In this document: piece by piece, positions 44,420 through 54,072 of the stretch
Layout: each line of letters opens with the position of its first letter
Position numbering within the stretch: the stretch's first letter is position 1
Assembly: GCA_903858815.1 (NCBI GenBank)
Contig: CAIOKE010000363.1
Location: 1-64,000, forward strand
Direction of reading: 5' to 3'
DNA: 64,000 nt
Source of the DNA: an uncultured Planctomycetaceae bacterium
Lineage (GTDB): Bacteria; Planctomycetota; Planctomycetia; Planctomycetales; Planctomycetaceae
Translations under genes and position numbers: made by a program
The notes under the pieces: generated by a model
Databases searched by the model: none
Told to the model about the DNA's origin: nothing
What the model saw: only the letters and a program-made list of their open reading frames with translations

Positions 44420-45721
44420 ATGTCACTTTGGAACAACTACGGAATGAATCGTCGCCATTTCATGCAGCACATGGCGACAGCCGCAGCAACGATCCCGGCG
44501 ATGAATTTCCTGTCGCATGTGCAGGCGAATGCTGACGTGCTGAAAAGCAGTCAGAAGTCCTGTATTCTGATGTGGATGGGTGGTGGTCCGCCGACAATCG
44601 ATATCTGGGACCTGAAGCCGGGTTCGAAGAACGGTGGCGAGTTCAAGCCGATTGATACGGCGGCGTCCGGAGTACAGATTTCCGAGCACATGCCGGAAAC
44701 AGCGAAGGTCTTCGGGGATCTGTCGCTGGTTCGCTCCATGAGCACTCGGGAAGCCGACCATGGTCGTGGTCGCTACTACATGCAGACTTCCTACGTGCCC
44801 AACCCAACGGTCGTACACCCGACCTTCGGTTCGGTTGTCAGCTATGAAATTGGCCGCAACCGCAAGGCTCTTGAGATCCCCGCCTTCGTCTCTGTGGATG
44901 GCGGTGCTGGTCAGGCTGGCTTCCTTGGCATGACACATGCTCCGTTTGTTGTGGACAACACGGGACGTATTCGGAATGAGCCTTCAGAAGAAAGCCGTCA
45001 GCGACTGGGTGCTCGCCTGACGATGCTGGACGAAATTGAAGCCGGTTTCATGAACTCCCGTCGTGGCGAGCTGCCCAAGGCTCATCAGGACGTCTACAAG
45101 AATGCTGTCAACCTGATGACATCTCGTCAGATGGTGGCATTCGACGTAGCGAAGTCAGATCCGACGCTGGGTCTGGAAGCTGAATCCGATGCAACTCGGG
45201 ATGCCTATGGTCGCAACGGGTTCGGTCAGGGCCTGTTAATGGCTCGCCGTCTGGTGCAGGTTGGCGTGCCGTTTGTGGAAGTGAACATGGGTGGCTGGGA
45301 CCTGCATGCCGGCGTGTTTGATACTCTGAAAAACCAGCGTCTGCCGCAGCTTGACAAAGGGATTTCAGCGATCACAGCCGACCTGAAGGCTCGTGGTATG
45401 CTGGACAATACCGTTCTGGTGTGGATGGGTGAATTCGGACGTACTCCACGCATCAACCAGGACGTCGGTCGCGATCACTGGGCGGCATCATGGAGCGTGA
45501 TGCTGGGTGGTGGCGGTCTGAAGAACGGCCAGGCGGTTGGTGCGACTGACAAAGACGGTCTGCAGATCGCTGACGGCAGCAAGGCATACCTGCCTGGCGA
45601 CATCTGGGCCACGGTTGCTCATGCCATGGGCATTCCGATCAACACGGTGCACACATCGAAGCGTGGCCGTCCGATGAAGCTGGCCAACGGTGGTACTCCG
45701 ATCCAGGAACTGATTGGCTGA
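44420..45721 (+). CDS. DUF1501 protein
   Basis: 433 aa from the ATG at 44420, with AGAGGTG 6 bases upstream. The N-terminus '[22 protein letters not shown]' resembles a Tat-type leader, with an NRR motif. DUF1501 landmarks are '[18 protein letters not shown]', '[11 protein letters not shown]' and '[20 protein letters not shown]'. Like the preceding gene it uses many C-ending codons. A strong hairpin follows at 45779-45809, then the sigma factor gene, so the pair forms a transcription unit next to its possible regulator. Confidence 0.94.
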   Translation: MSLWNNYGMNRRHFMQHMATAAATIPAMNFLSHVQANADVLKSSQKSCILMWMGGGPPTIDIWDLKPGSKNGGEFKPIDTAASGVQISEHMPETAKVFGDLSLVRSMSTREADHGRGRYYMQTSYVPNPTVVHPTFGSVVSYEIGRNRKALEIPAFVSVDGGAGQAGFLGMTHAPFVVDNTGRIRNEPSEESRQRLGARLTMLDEIEAGFMNSRRGELPKAHQDVYKNAVNLMTSRQMVAFDVAKSDPTLGLEAESDATRDAYGRNGFGQGLLMARRLVQVGVPFVEVNMGGWDLHAGVFDTLKNQRLPQLDKGISAITADLKARGMLDNTVLVWMGEFGRTPRINQDVGRDHWAASWSVMLGGGGLKNGQAVGATDKDGLQIADGSKAYLPGDIWATVAHAMGIPINTVHTSKRGRPMKLANGGTPIQELIG

Positions 45722-45778
45722 GCCAACGGTGCCGGGGTTGCCTGAGGAGACCTGGGCACTCTTTGGAAGAATTCGGGC

Positions 45779-45809
45779 ATGCCCGGTCCCTTGCGGGGCC
45801 GGGCATTTG
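45779..45809 (+). terminator. Strong hairpin between DUF1501 and ECF sigma genes
   Basis: A 12-bp stem (ATGCCCGGTCCC/GGGGCCGGGCAT, one T-G wobble) with a TTGC loop is followed by TTGT. The stem is strong but the T-run is poor, so it could act as a terminator or as an RNA 3' stabiliser for the highly expressed pair, with some read-through into the sigma gene 22 bases on. Confidence 0.65.
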
Positions 45810-45830
45810 TCTGGAATCAGCGAGCGGTGA

Positions 45831-46397
45831 ATGAGTGACGCAGCAGCCGAAAATGAGGCGTCGTCTGGGTCGGTTTCAGGCGGACCGAATGAAGAATTCG
45901 TCCGTTTGTTTACCACGGTCCAGCGGTCGCTGTATGTCAGCATTCTGCCTATGGTGCACACACCGGCGGACGCCGAAGAAGTGCTGCAGGAGACGAACGT
46001 GGTGATTCTGAGCAAGTGGGCTCAGTTTCGTCCGGGCACCAATTTTCTGGCGTGGGCCCGCGCGATTGCTCGTCTTGAAGTCCTGCGTTTTCGTCGTCGC
46101 AGTTTTCATCGGGTGCAGTTGCTGGATGATGATGTGATTCATTTGATCGCTGAGAGGCTGGAAGCGGAACAGGTCAACCTCGAAGAACACCGAGAGGCGT
46201 TGGTGCACTGCGTGGGAAAACTTCGTCAGCAGGACCAGGATCTGATACGTCGGCGATACTCGCCCGGAGCCAACGGCGATCGTGTGGCGGGGGATCTTGG
46301 TCGTCCAGCCAATTCAGTCTATCAGTCACTCGGGCGTATACGTCGGATGTTGGTGGAGTGTGTACGTCGGCGGTTGGCGGAAGGGGGTGCCACATGA
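45831..46397 (+). CDS. ECF RNA polymerase sigma factor, planctomycete/verrucomicrobial type
   Basis: 188 aa. Region 2: 'RLFTTVQRSLYVSILPMVHTPADAEEVLQETNVVILSKWAQF' followed by 'FLAWARAIARLEVLRFRRRS'. Region 4: 'LRQQDQDLIRRRYSPGANGDRVAGDLGRPANSVYQSLGRIRRML'. The 'LQETNVVIL.K..QF..GTNFLAWA' pattern is the Rhodopirellula/Verrucomicrobium sigma group. Its TGA overlaps the ATG of the next gene (ATGA), a strong sign of translational coupling to the protein that most likely restrains it. Confidence 0.95.
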   Translation: MSDAAAENEASSGSVSGGPNEEFVRLFTTVQRSLYVSILPMVHTPADAEEVLQETNVVILSKWAQFRPGTNFLAWARAIARLEVLRFRRRSFHRVQLLDDDVIHLIAERLEAEQVNLEEHREALVHCVGKLRQQDQDLIRRRYSPGANGDRVAGDLGRPANSVYQSLGRIRRMLVECVRRRLAEGGAT

Positions 46398-48559
46398 CAG
46401 CGTCGGGAATGCAGTCAGACGCAGTTGCGCCTGAATCCGAAGAGCTGCTGCGGCTTGTGAATCTCTGGTGCGAAGGCGAACTGGGTCAGGAGCAGTTTGA
46501 GCGGATGCAGCATCTGCTGCGGTCTGACGCGTCACTGCTGTCCCTGTTCGTCCGATTTATGCACGTCCATGCCGGTCTCGTCTGGGATGCCGGCCGAATC
46601 CTTGTGGACCCTGACGAGAAGGTTGGTCTGGCAACTGCGGCTGTGGCCTGCGTGTCTGATCCGGACCTGTTATTTGTGGCACCTGAGACTGTTGGTCGGC
46701 AGCACCGGCGGTCGTGGGTACTGGCAGCGGGTATGGCCTGCTCGCTCGTACTGGCCGGCGTGGTGGGCTGGCTGGCTGGTCGGCAGCCGGAGTCAGTACC
46801 TGTCGTAGCCCAGGTGGCAGCTGAGCAGTCAGCCGGTGCGGCTTTGCCGACGCAGCAAGTAGCGTCCAGCGGTGCGGTCGTGGGGAACAGTGCGGTCAGC
46901 GGGGAACTGGTTCGCAGTGAGCGTGCCCCGTTGCAATTGAACGGATTGGCTCCTGCGAAGTCGCCGGCAGTAGCCGTCGAGCCGACGTCCGTTGCCGATG
47001 TCGCTGTGCAGCAGCGATCGGTTTTGGATGCCACCGTGATTGCTCAGATTGACCAACTGCTGGAACGCAGTTGGTCTGAAAATGGAATTGAGCCTGCTGC
47101 CGCTGCCAGTGACTACGAGTGGGTCCGGCGGACTCATCTGACTCTGACCGGCAGAATCTCAACGGAGCAGGAGACAGCTCAGTTTGTGCAGTCCGCAGAT
47201 GCTCTGAAGCGACAGAAACTGGTCAGCAGCCTGGCGGCGGATCCGGCCACAGCCGAGAATCTGGCTGAGACATGGACGCATCTGCTGATCGGTCGCAGTA
47301 ATGCGCGAAAGGTGGATCAGGATTCCTTATGGAGTTTTCTGCGTGAGCAGTTCGGTGACAATCGACCGTGGATGGAGACGGTAGGTCGTCTGATTTCGGC
47401 TGAGGGGCGCAGTGATCGTCAGGGTGAAACCAACTTTCTGCTTGCCCATCTCAATGACCAGGCAACTCCGGCAACCGCCGTAACGGCGCGGTTGTTTCTG
47501 GGGCGACAGGTCCATTGTACTCAGTGTCACGATCATCCATTTGTGCGTGAGCGTCGGCAGGACGAGTTCTGGGCGCTGAATGCCTTTTTCAAGCAGGCCG
47601 TGCGAGAGCCGATTGGGAAATCGGATGCAATGTCTGCGACGGTCTGGTCACTGCATGACGCTGGTGGCGAAAGCATGGCGTTTTATGAAAACCTGCGCGG
47701 GCAGCAGAAGGCAGTCCTTCCGGAATTTGACGGGCAGGTAGTTGATGCAACAGGTTCCCGACGGGCCGCGCTGGCAAAACTGCTGGCAGAAGATCAGCAA
47801 CTGCAGGTATCCCGCGCGATGGTCAATCGCGTGTGGGCCATGTTTTTCGGGTATGGCTTTACCAGTCCGATTGACGACATCGGCCCGCACAATCCGGCCA
47901 GTCATCCTGAGCTGTTTGATTACCTGACGAAGGCCTTTGCTGACTCCGGTTATGATCTCCGGCGGCTGATGACCTGGATCGCGATGTCGCGAGCATTCAG
48001 CCTGTCCAGTGAGCAGTCTGAGAAGCTTGCGACAGCAGATGATCCCCAGGAAGGTGGCATGCCCTTATTCGCTCGCATCTACCCGCGTCCGATGGGGCCT
48101 GAGCAGGTTTATGATTCGCTGCGGACCGCTCTGACGTCACTGACTGGTGACGGGCGTAAGGCGACTCAGAGTGGCAGCATTCGACATCGTCGTGCGTGGG
48201 TCGAGCAGTTTGTGCGTGCGTGGGGTACGGATGACAATGAGGAGTCTCTGGTCTTCGGCAGCGATATTTCCCAGGCTCTGTTGATGATGAACGATCGGGA
48301 TCTGGAACAGGCAATTCCTCGTGTGGCTGAGACATTAGTCACCGCAGGGGCTGGTGAAGGAGCGGTGGCCTCAGCTTCACTTCGGCATCTCGCTCTGGGA
48401 ACTCTGAACCGCGAGCCGACGGAACAGGAAGAGCGAGTGTTTCGCAACCGTTACCGCTCATTGGTCCGCAGTATGCCACCGCAGGAGGCGATGAAGACGG
48501 CGGCAGAAGACATGTTGTGGGCTTATCTGAACAGCAGCGAGTTTGTGTCGGTGCACTGA
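46394..48559 (+). CDS. Anti-sigma-like membrane protein fused to DUF1549/DUF1553 ectodomain
   Basis: 721 aa from the ATG at 46394, overlapping the sigma stop codon, with GGGGG about 7 bases upstream. Residues 1-70 ('LRLVNLWCEGELGQEQFERMQHLLRSDASLLSLFVRFMHVHAGL') match the N-terminus of planctomycete anti-sigma/FecR-type proteins. One membrane span lies at about 108-128 ('WVLAAGMACSLVLAGVVGWLAG'). After a linker, DUF1549 begins near 215 with the haem motif CTQCHDHPF (C375), then DUF1553 ends 'MLWAYLNSSEFVSVH'. The ectodomain is close to the secreted protein at 42618 ('[22 protein letters not shown]' against '[22 protein letters not shown]'). I infer a transmembrane sensor controlling the sigma factor. 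Confidence 0.92.
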   Translation: MTASGMQSDAVAPESEELLRLVNLWCEGELGQEQFERMQHLLRSDASLLSLFVRFMHVHAGLVWDAGRILVDPDEKVGLATAAVACVSDPDLLFVAPETVGRQHRRSWVLAAGMACSLVLAGVVGWLAGRQPESVPVVAQVAAEQSAGAALPTQQVASSGAVVGNSAVSGELVRSERAPLQLNGLAPAKSPAVAVEPTSVADVAVQQRSVLDATVIAQIDQLLERSWSENGIEPAAAASDYEWVRRTHLTLTGRISTEQETAQFVQSADALKRQKLVSSLAADPATAENLAETWTHLLIGRSNARKVDQDSLWSFLREQFGDNRPWMETVGRLISAEGRSDRQGETNFLLAHLNDQATPATAVTARLFLGRQVHCTQCHDHPFVRERRQDEFWALNAFFKQAVREPIGKSDAMSATVWSLHDAGGESMAFYENLRGQQKAVLPEFDGQVVDATGSRRAALAKLLAEDQQLQVSRAMVNRVWAMFFGYGFTSPIDDIGPHNPASHPELFDYLTKAFADSGYDLRRLMTWIAMSRAFSLSSEQSEKLATADDPQEGGMPLFARIYPRPMGPEQVYDSLRTALTSLTGDGRKATQSGSIRHRRAWVEQFVRAWGTDDNEESLVFGSDISQALLMMNDRDLEQAIPRVAETLVTAGAGEGAVASASLRHLALGTLNREPTEQEERVFRNRYRSLVRSMPPQEAMKTAAEDMLWAYLNSSEFVSVH

Positions 48560-48563
48560 GTCT

Positions 48564-49586
48564 TCAGGAAATTGGCGCGGGCTGCCGATCCAGAGCAAAT
48601 CGAGCGTGTTCGAGGAAGCAGCGAGTTGCTTCGAGGGCCGTCTGATCAGACATCAGAAAGCTGTGCAGCCTTGGGATTCGCAGAAAGTCGGCAGCGCCTT
48701 TCAGACGCGTACTGGCAACCGTGACTGTACCGTCATCATCGCCCGGCAACAACTGGTTAAAACCTTCGTCGTCGCCGCGACCACCAGCGATGACTCCGAA
48801 CGGAAATGCCGGCACTGGAAGGCTGGCCACTGTACTGTCTGCGCCACCGGCTAACTCCTGTCCGGCCGGTCCCCAGATGGCCCGAAACAGGAAGAACTTC
48901 TTCAGCATGCCAGCCAGTTCAGCACCGTAATTCGGCGTGCCCATCATGATCAGGCGATGGAAGCGTGGGTCTGGCTGGTCCTGCAGCATACGCCGCACTA
49001 CCAGGCCTCCCATGCTGTGCACCACGAAGCTGATTCGGTCGGCAGCTTTGAGCGATTGAACGACCTGTCGCAGATAGTCGGCACAGTCTGCCAGTGAGAC
49101 ACGAGTGCTGGGGTAGTCAAACGGGACGCAGAAAACAGGCTGATCTGCGAGGGCTTTTGCCACGGCGCCCAGTGATTTCGACGAACGCCCGATGCCATGA
49201 ATCAGAATGACAGCATGCCCGCTGTCCTGAGGCAGCTGTCGCATACGACAGATAGTATCGAGCATCCTTTGGCAGTCGGCTTCGGTTCCCGAGGCGAATC
49301 GGCGATCTGTGGCATCAAGCAGGCGAAAATGACCGGTAAAAACATTTCGCTGAATACGAAAGCCACTACGGAATGTGACGTCTCCCCAGAACTGACGTCC
49401 TCCAAGAGTCGGCAGACCCGGCTGAGGTATCTGTTCTGCAGAGTCTTCCGGGGTGGGCATATCAGGGGAATCAGCAGGGTTTGAGGAACTCATTTCGTCC
49501 GCTGACAGGATGCCTGATGACGGACCACAGCAAGTCGCGACCACTGAGGCCATTCCGGCTAACAGTGTTCGACGCTGGATCTTCAT
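48564..49586 (-). CDS. Exported lipase-like alpha/beta hydrolase
   Basis: 340 aa. The N-terminus 'MKIQRRTLLAGMASVVATCCG' looks like a Tat leader (RRTLLAG) and might also be lipidated. The hydrolase core has an oxyanion-region HG ('VILIHGIGRSSKSLG') and the nucleophile elbow VVHSMGGLV, with V in place of the first G of GxSxG, common in the PGAP1/DUF676-like lipases. 'MMGTPNYGAELAG' and 'DDGTVTVASTRLKGA' with a late His are typical of lipases and acyltransferases. It converges on the anti-sigma fusion gene with a 4-base gap. Confidence 0.85.
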   Translation of the reverse strand: MKIQRRTLLAGMASVVATCCGPSSGILSADEMSSSNPADSPDMPTPEDSAEQIPQPGLPTLGGRQFWGDVTFRSGFRIQRNVFTGHFRLLDATDRRFASGTEADCQRMLDTICRMRQLPQDSGHAVILIHGIGRSSKSLGAVAKALADQPVFCVPFDYPSTRVSLADCADYLRQVVQSLKAADRISFVVHSMGGLVVRRMLQDQPDPRFHRLIMMGTPNYGAELAGMLKKFFLFRAIWGPAGQELAGGADSTVASLPVPAFPFGVIAGGRGDDEGFNQLLPGDDDGTVTVASTRLKGAADFLRIPRLHSFLMSDQTALEATRCFLEHARFALDRQPAPIS

Positions 49587-49618
49587 CAGAAATGTCCATA
49601 CAGCAGAATGGAATTATG

Positions 49619-52600
49619 TCAGGAAAACAGCAGTTCCAGATCTTCCACGGACAGGTCTTTCAGAACGTTACTATTGTCATCACCGGCAAGGATCGCGTCA
49701 GCCAGCTCGCGTTTCTGTTTCTGCAGTTCGGCAATCTTCTCTTCGACTGTGTCACGGCAGATCAGACGGTACGCGAAGACGGTGCGAGTCTGTCCGACGC
49801 GATGCGCTCGGTCAATCGCCTGCGCTTCGACGGCGGGATTCCACCAGGGGTCCAGTAGAAACACATAATCCGCAGCTGTCAGGTTCAGACCGAGGCCCCC
49901 GGCCTTCAGACTGATCAGGAACACCGGGCAGTCGGGATCATCCTGAAAATGATTCACTCGCGCTTTGCGGTCGCGAGTCTTACCGTCAAGGTATTCATAG
50001 ACAATCCCCTGACGGTCAAGATGTTCCCGCAGAATGCTGAGCATGCTGGTGAACTGCGAAAACACAAGCGCCTTATGCCCTTCCGCAATCAGCTCCTGCA
50101 GGTGCGGCACGAGGACGTCCAGTTTGGCATACGGTTCGGATTCGTCACCGCGTTTCAGCAGGGCCGGATGGCAGGCAGCCTGTCGCAGTCGCAGCAGAGC
50201 TTCCAGCACGTGCATGCGAGTCCTGGCAATTCCCTGTTCCTGAACCATTCCCAGCAGTGAATCACGATAATGCAGTCGCAACTCGTCATACAACCGTCGC
50301 TGCTCTGGTTCCATGTCGCAGACGATGGTCTCTTCCAGCCGATCCGGCAGTTCGGCGGCGACCTGCTTCTTGGTACGCCGCAGAATAAAGGGCCTCAGAC
50401 CCTTGGCCACCATCTCACGCGACTCACGGCTCTCCGGATCGGCGATATGCGTCCTGAAGGCGGTACTGCGACCCAGCATCCCCGGATTCAGGAACTCAAA
50501 GATCGACCACAGATCACCAGCATTGTTTTCGATCGGAGTACCGCTGAGAGCAAGTCGGAAGTTGGCCTTCAGCAGTCGAGATGCTCGAGCGATCTGCGAC
50601 GACGGGTTCTTGATGGTCTGAGCCTCATCGAGAACGACATAGTCGAAATCGATGTCCTTCAATACCGCAATGTCACGCCGGACTGTGCCGTAGGTCGTCA
50701 GAATCAGATGGTGTCGACTGAAGTCCGCACGCGAATTGGCACGCTCAAGACCCGTGTACTCCATAACTTTCAAAGTGGGAGCAAAGCGGGCACATTCACT
50801 GGACCAGTTGAACATCAATGATCGCGGCACAACCACCAGTGATGGTGGCGGTGTTTTCACATCCTGCAGTCGACGCAGCAGCATCGCAAGAAACTGCACC
50901 GTCTTACCAAGACCCATGTCGTCAGCAAGACAGCCACCGAAATTGAAGTCACCAAGAAACTTCAGCCAGGATAGACCCTCGCGCTGATAGCCACGGAGCT
51001 GACCAACAAACGTATCCGGAACTTCGACCTGCTCAAGCCCGCTGAAGTTGCGGAATCGCTCCCGCATCCGCTCGAACCCCGCATCGATTTCCACGGAATC
51101 CTGAGCCGCCAGCAGAGCATCCAGCAGGGCAGCCTGCGAAGTGGAAAACCGCAGACCATCTTCCGTGGCCGTCCCCAGACCGGAAATCATGCCGATCTGC
51201 TCCAACCACTCCTCCGGAAGAATCCCCAGCGATCCATCATCCAGTCGGACAGTGGAGTCGCCACGTTCAAGAGCACGCAGCAATTCGGGAAACGAAACCG
51301 AACGACCCTCAAAATCCACGTCCGTGTGCACGTCGAACCAGTCCGTGTCGGAACTGACCCGGAATCGCAGCGCACCCGCCTGTCGAACCTTGCTGCCGTC
51401 CGCAAAGACGTTCCAGCCACCTTCGACCAGCTCCCGGACCGCACGCCCCAGATCACGCCGAGCAATTTCCACGTTGACCGTCTGCTTCAGGTCACCCAGT
51501 CGACGACGAAATCCCGTCTGCCGCAGTCGCTCCCAGCAATGACCCTCAAAACTGCGGTCCCGAATAATACAGCGATTGCTCTCACGCTGGACCACAGCCC
51601 AGCGAGCACTACTGCCAGAAACCGGCAATCCCAGATACTCAAAAATGACTTCCGCATTCAGCGAATCGTTGCGCCAGCGAGTTGTCGGAGGAGCGGAAAT
51701 GCGGAGCATCGGCTGAGGCTGCACACGGACCTCCTCCAACTGTAGCTCCTTCGGAAGATCCAGTCGCGGCAACGAAGGAATATCCAGCAGTCGATCCACA
51801 AAATCATGCTGATCCGACAGCGGAATCTGCAGCGGTCCGGCAACTGACAAACCCCGCATCCACTCTGGTGCACCAAAATCACGCAGCACCGCAATGCTGT
51901 CACTGGTCACAACGAAGCCACCCGGAATCACCAGTGGTACTTCCGAAAGTTCCAGAACTTCGTCATTACGCACCAACAGACCACTGACTCGCCAGCCCTC
52001 TGCCTCCGTGTCCCGACGCACTCGAATCGTCAGCTCCCACGGCTCACTGTCATCCCACGTCAGATGCTGCTGCCCAGCTTCATCACTGTTCAGGATTCGC
52101 AGTCGACCACTGCGACACATGTCCGGCAGAATTAACTGACCCAGTTCCCAGGGTACCTGAAACCGATGCGCCGATGTTCGCAGCTCTGCCTGCTGAGTCG
52201 ACCAGTTGGTACGCTCCGGAATCGCACCCGCCAGATACGACAGAAATGTCCGGTCGTCCTCATGCTCAATCTGATCCAACTCGCCCGGACGCACCTTCAG
52301 AGGCTTGATCTTGCCCCACTGACCGCCCGCCCGCCGCTGTCGCTGCGATGCCTGAATCACCAGCTTGCCGGATTCACGGCTGGCTTCAATATCCACCTCG
52401 TAAAAGATCTGCCGCTCTTCCGAATCACCACCTTTACGAGCATCCGGAGTTCCACTCATTTCACCCGACAGCTCGGCCAGACGCGCCTCCCACGGGCGAA
52501 TCGGGCGGACCGGAGCAGCCGGACGAGCCTTCGCACGACCACGCGGCAACCGTGATTCACCCTCAGGATCAGGACCCGCAGCTTCCAGATCGTCTGAAAT

Positions 52601-52933
52601 CAACGGCTGACTCACGGACGGTGCCACAAACGGCAGCAAACGGCCCGGACGGATCGCCGGATTCACAAATCCACGCTGATCCGCCGCCAGCACAGTACCC
52701 CACAAATGCTTGCAGGATTTGCTCTTCGTAAACTGCTCGCAGGTGCAGAACAGGCTGATGTCCTCGGGTTGATAGCGCAGCTGAGTCTGATACTCAGCAC
52801 CATCCACTACCACTCCAAAAACATTCTCTGAAGTCACGCGGATCAGCGAAACCCGCTCAGCTTCAATATACGCCGCACCGCGATGGCGCAAGTCCGCCCT
52901 GAATCGCGACTGCAATAGCTCAGCCAGTGTCAT
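49619..52933 (-). CDS. SWI2/SNF2-family ATPase with N-terminal SWIM zinc finger
   Basis: 1104 aa. The SWIM motif CTCEQFTKSKSCKHLWG is at about residues 63-79. A long middle region has no clear named domain. The SNF2 helicase core is about 640-1100: Walker A region 'DDMGLGKTVQFLAMLLRRL', 'VVLDEAQTIKNPSSQ', 'ALSGTPIENNAGDLWSIFEFLNPGMLG', and the second lobe 'LKAGGLGLNLTAADYVFLLDPWWNPAVEAQAIDRAHRVGQ'. Such bacterial RapA/HepA-like proteins move along DNA or remodel polymerase complexes. It starts 537 bases downstream of mraZ on the same strand and ends 32 bases before the lipase start. Confidence 0.94.
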   Translation of the reverse strand: MTLAELLQSRFRADLRHRGAAYIEAERVSLIRVTSENVFGVVVDGAEYQTQLRYQPEDISLFCTCEQFTKSKSCKHLWGTVLAADQRGFVNPAIRPGRLLPFVAPSVSQPLISDDLEAAGPDPEGESRLPRGRAKARPAAPVRPIRPWEARLAELSGEMSGTPDARKGGDSEERQIFYEVDIEASRESGKLVIQASQRQRRAGGQWGKIKPLKVRPGELDQIEHEDDRTFLSYLAGAIPERTNWSTQQAELRTSAHRFQVPWELGQLILPDMCRSGRLRILNSDEAGQQHLTWDDSEPWELTIRVRRDTEAEGWRVSGLLVRNDEVLELSEVPLVIPGGFVVTSDSIAVLRDFGAPEWMRGLSVAGPLQIPLSDQHDFVDRLLDIPSLPRLDLPKELQLEEVRVQPQPMLRISAPPTTRWRNDSLNAEVIFEYLGLPVSGSSARWAVVQRESNRCIIRDRSFEGHCWERLRQTGFRRRLGDLKQTVNVEIARRDLGRAVRELVEGGWNVFADGSKVRQAGALRFRVSSDTDWFDVHTDVDFEGRSVSFPELLRALERGDSTVRLDDGSLGILPEEWLEQIGMISGLGTATEDGLRFSTSQAALLDALLAAQDSVEIDAGFERMRERFRNFSGLEQVEVPDTFVGQLRGYQREGLSWLKFLGDFNFGGCLADDMGLGKTVQFLAMLLRRLQDVKTPPPSLVVVPRSLMFNWSSECARFAPTLKVMEYTGLERANSRADFSRHHLILTTYGTVRRDIAVLKDIDFDYVVLDEAQTIKNPSSQIARASRLLKANFRLALSGTPIENNAGDLWSIFEFLNPGMLGRSTAFRTHIADPESRESREMVAKGLRPFILRRTKKQVAAELPDRLEETIVCDMEPEQRRLYDELRLHYRDSLLGMVQEQGIARTRMHVLEALLRLRQAACHPALLKRGDESEPYAKLDVLVPHLQELIAEGHKALVFSQFTSMLSILREHLDRQGIVYEYLDGKTRDRKARVNHFQDDPDCPVFLISLKAGGLGLNLTAADYVFLLDPWWNPAVEAQAIDRAHRVGQTRTVFAYRLICRDTVEEKIAELQKQKRELADAILAGDDNSNVLKDLSVEDLELLFS

Positions 52934-53470
52934 AGGTCAGCAAGTATCTGTATCAGTGGGAATCCAGTCGTTGAAATCAGCACCGCCATTCGCGACTGCG
53001 AACTCACGCTGCCAACAAGGCAATGACTACACTCCTGAAATTCTGTGGAGGCTGCTTCAGAACAGCCATGGACCCGCCCCTTCAATGCCCATCGCTTCTG
53101 AAAACGATTGACACTGACGCCCGCCGTCCACTGCAGCTGCTGACGATCAAACCCAGACCCGTGACGTCCTGTCCCACCGGCTGATCGCCCGCATTACAGC
53201 GGACCGCGAAGCCTAATCAATCAAAGACCCCATGACCAGAACAGCTCGCCGGATTCGCAAACTCAGCAGCAGCTCAGCGCATAAAAAACCGGATCGAAGA
53301 GAAAAGAGCAGCCTCCGTGCCAAAATGCCATCCATGAATGAGCTTTTTGGCCTGCCGCCAGTTCCTGTTGAGTGAGCCGGCTGCGGAAAATCAAGGTTTT
53401 CCCGAGCTGTCTACGCCCTCTTCTGCTTCGATCCGTTCTGCGTCCACGTGAAAACAGGTTTTCTGCGTCC
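52934..53470. other. Non-coding region between mraZ and the SNF2 gene
   Basis: 537 bases without a credible gene. Composition is C- and A-rich on the plus strand. An imperfect hairpin with GGAAAA/TTTTCC core lies near 53380-53407, about 65 bases after the mraZ stop, and could mark its transcript end, though no T-run follows on the minus strand. The promoter of the SNF2 gene should be in the left part. Confidence 0.5.
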
Positions 53471-53941
53471 TCACTCGGTCAAATGCTTGAATAACTGGCC
53501 AAATTCCGGCATCTCGTCCCGCAAAACCGCATGCCACGCATCAGGTTGCCAGATCTCAACACAAATCACTGCACCCACCACCACCAACTCACCACCCGCC
53601 GCACAACCCAAAAACCCCCGAAAACCCTCGGGAATCAACAGCCGCGAGCGATTCGCCAGACGCACAGTCTGATGACGAGTCGACAACAAACGACCCAGAC
53701 GCTGCACTTCACCCCAACGCTGCTCCATCCGGCCAGCGTCAATCTTCTGCTGCAATAACGCTACGCCACTCTCCAGACGCTGCTGCCACAAACCCGGACG
53801 CCACAGACTGATACAGCCCGCCCGCTCCTTCGCCAGAATTACGTCGCCCGTCTCGTCTGTCACCATTTCCGCCAGCTCAGACGGAAGCATCAGGCGAAAA
53901 CGATCGTCCATCGTTCGCCAATACTCGCCCCTGAGCAACAT
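53471..53941 (-). CDS. mraZ: MraZ-family transcription regulator, outside a division cluster
   Basis: 156 aa from the ATG at 53941 with GGGGAAG about 5 bases upstream. Two SpoVT/AbrB-like halves are visible: '[22 protein letters not shown]' and '[38 protein letters not shown]', the MraZ repeat. In most bacteria MraZ starts the dcw cluster, binds repeats before its own gene, and is followed by mraW. Here no mraW, fts or mur gene follows; the next same-strand gene is an SNF2 ATPase. Planctomycetes lack FtsZ, so the role may have shifted. Confidence 0.87.
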   Translation of the reverse strand: MLLRGEYWRTMDDRFRLMLPSELAEMVTDETGDVILAKERAGCISLWRPGLWQQRLESGVALLQQKIDAGRMEQRWGEVQRLGRLLSTRHQTVRLANRSRLLIPEGFRGFLGCAAGGELVVVGAVICVEIWQPDAWHAVLRDEMPEFGQLFKHLTE

Positions 53942-54072
53942 CACGGCTTCCCCGCGGAAAGAACAACCCCATCAACACAGCTGCCAGAAAATACCCGGCA
54001 AAAAACCGCGCAGACAGCGCCTCTTCAGCCTACAGGGCAGAAAACCCACTTTCAACAGTATTTCAAAGATCA

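Noticed and set aside
53999-54020. GCGC hairpin with six Ts in the mraZ leader on the minus strand
   Set aside because: The stem is only 4-5 bp, too weak to call an attenuator.
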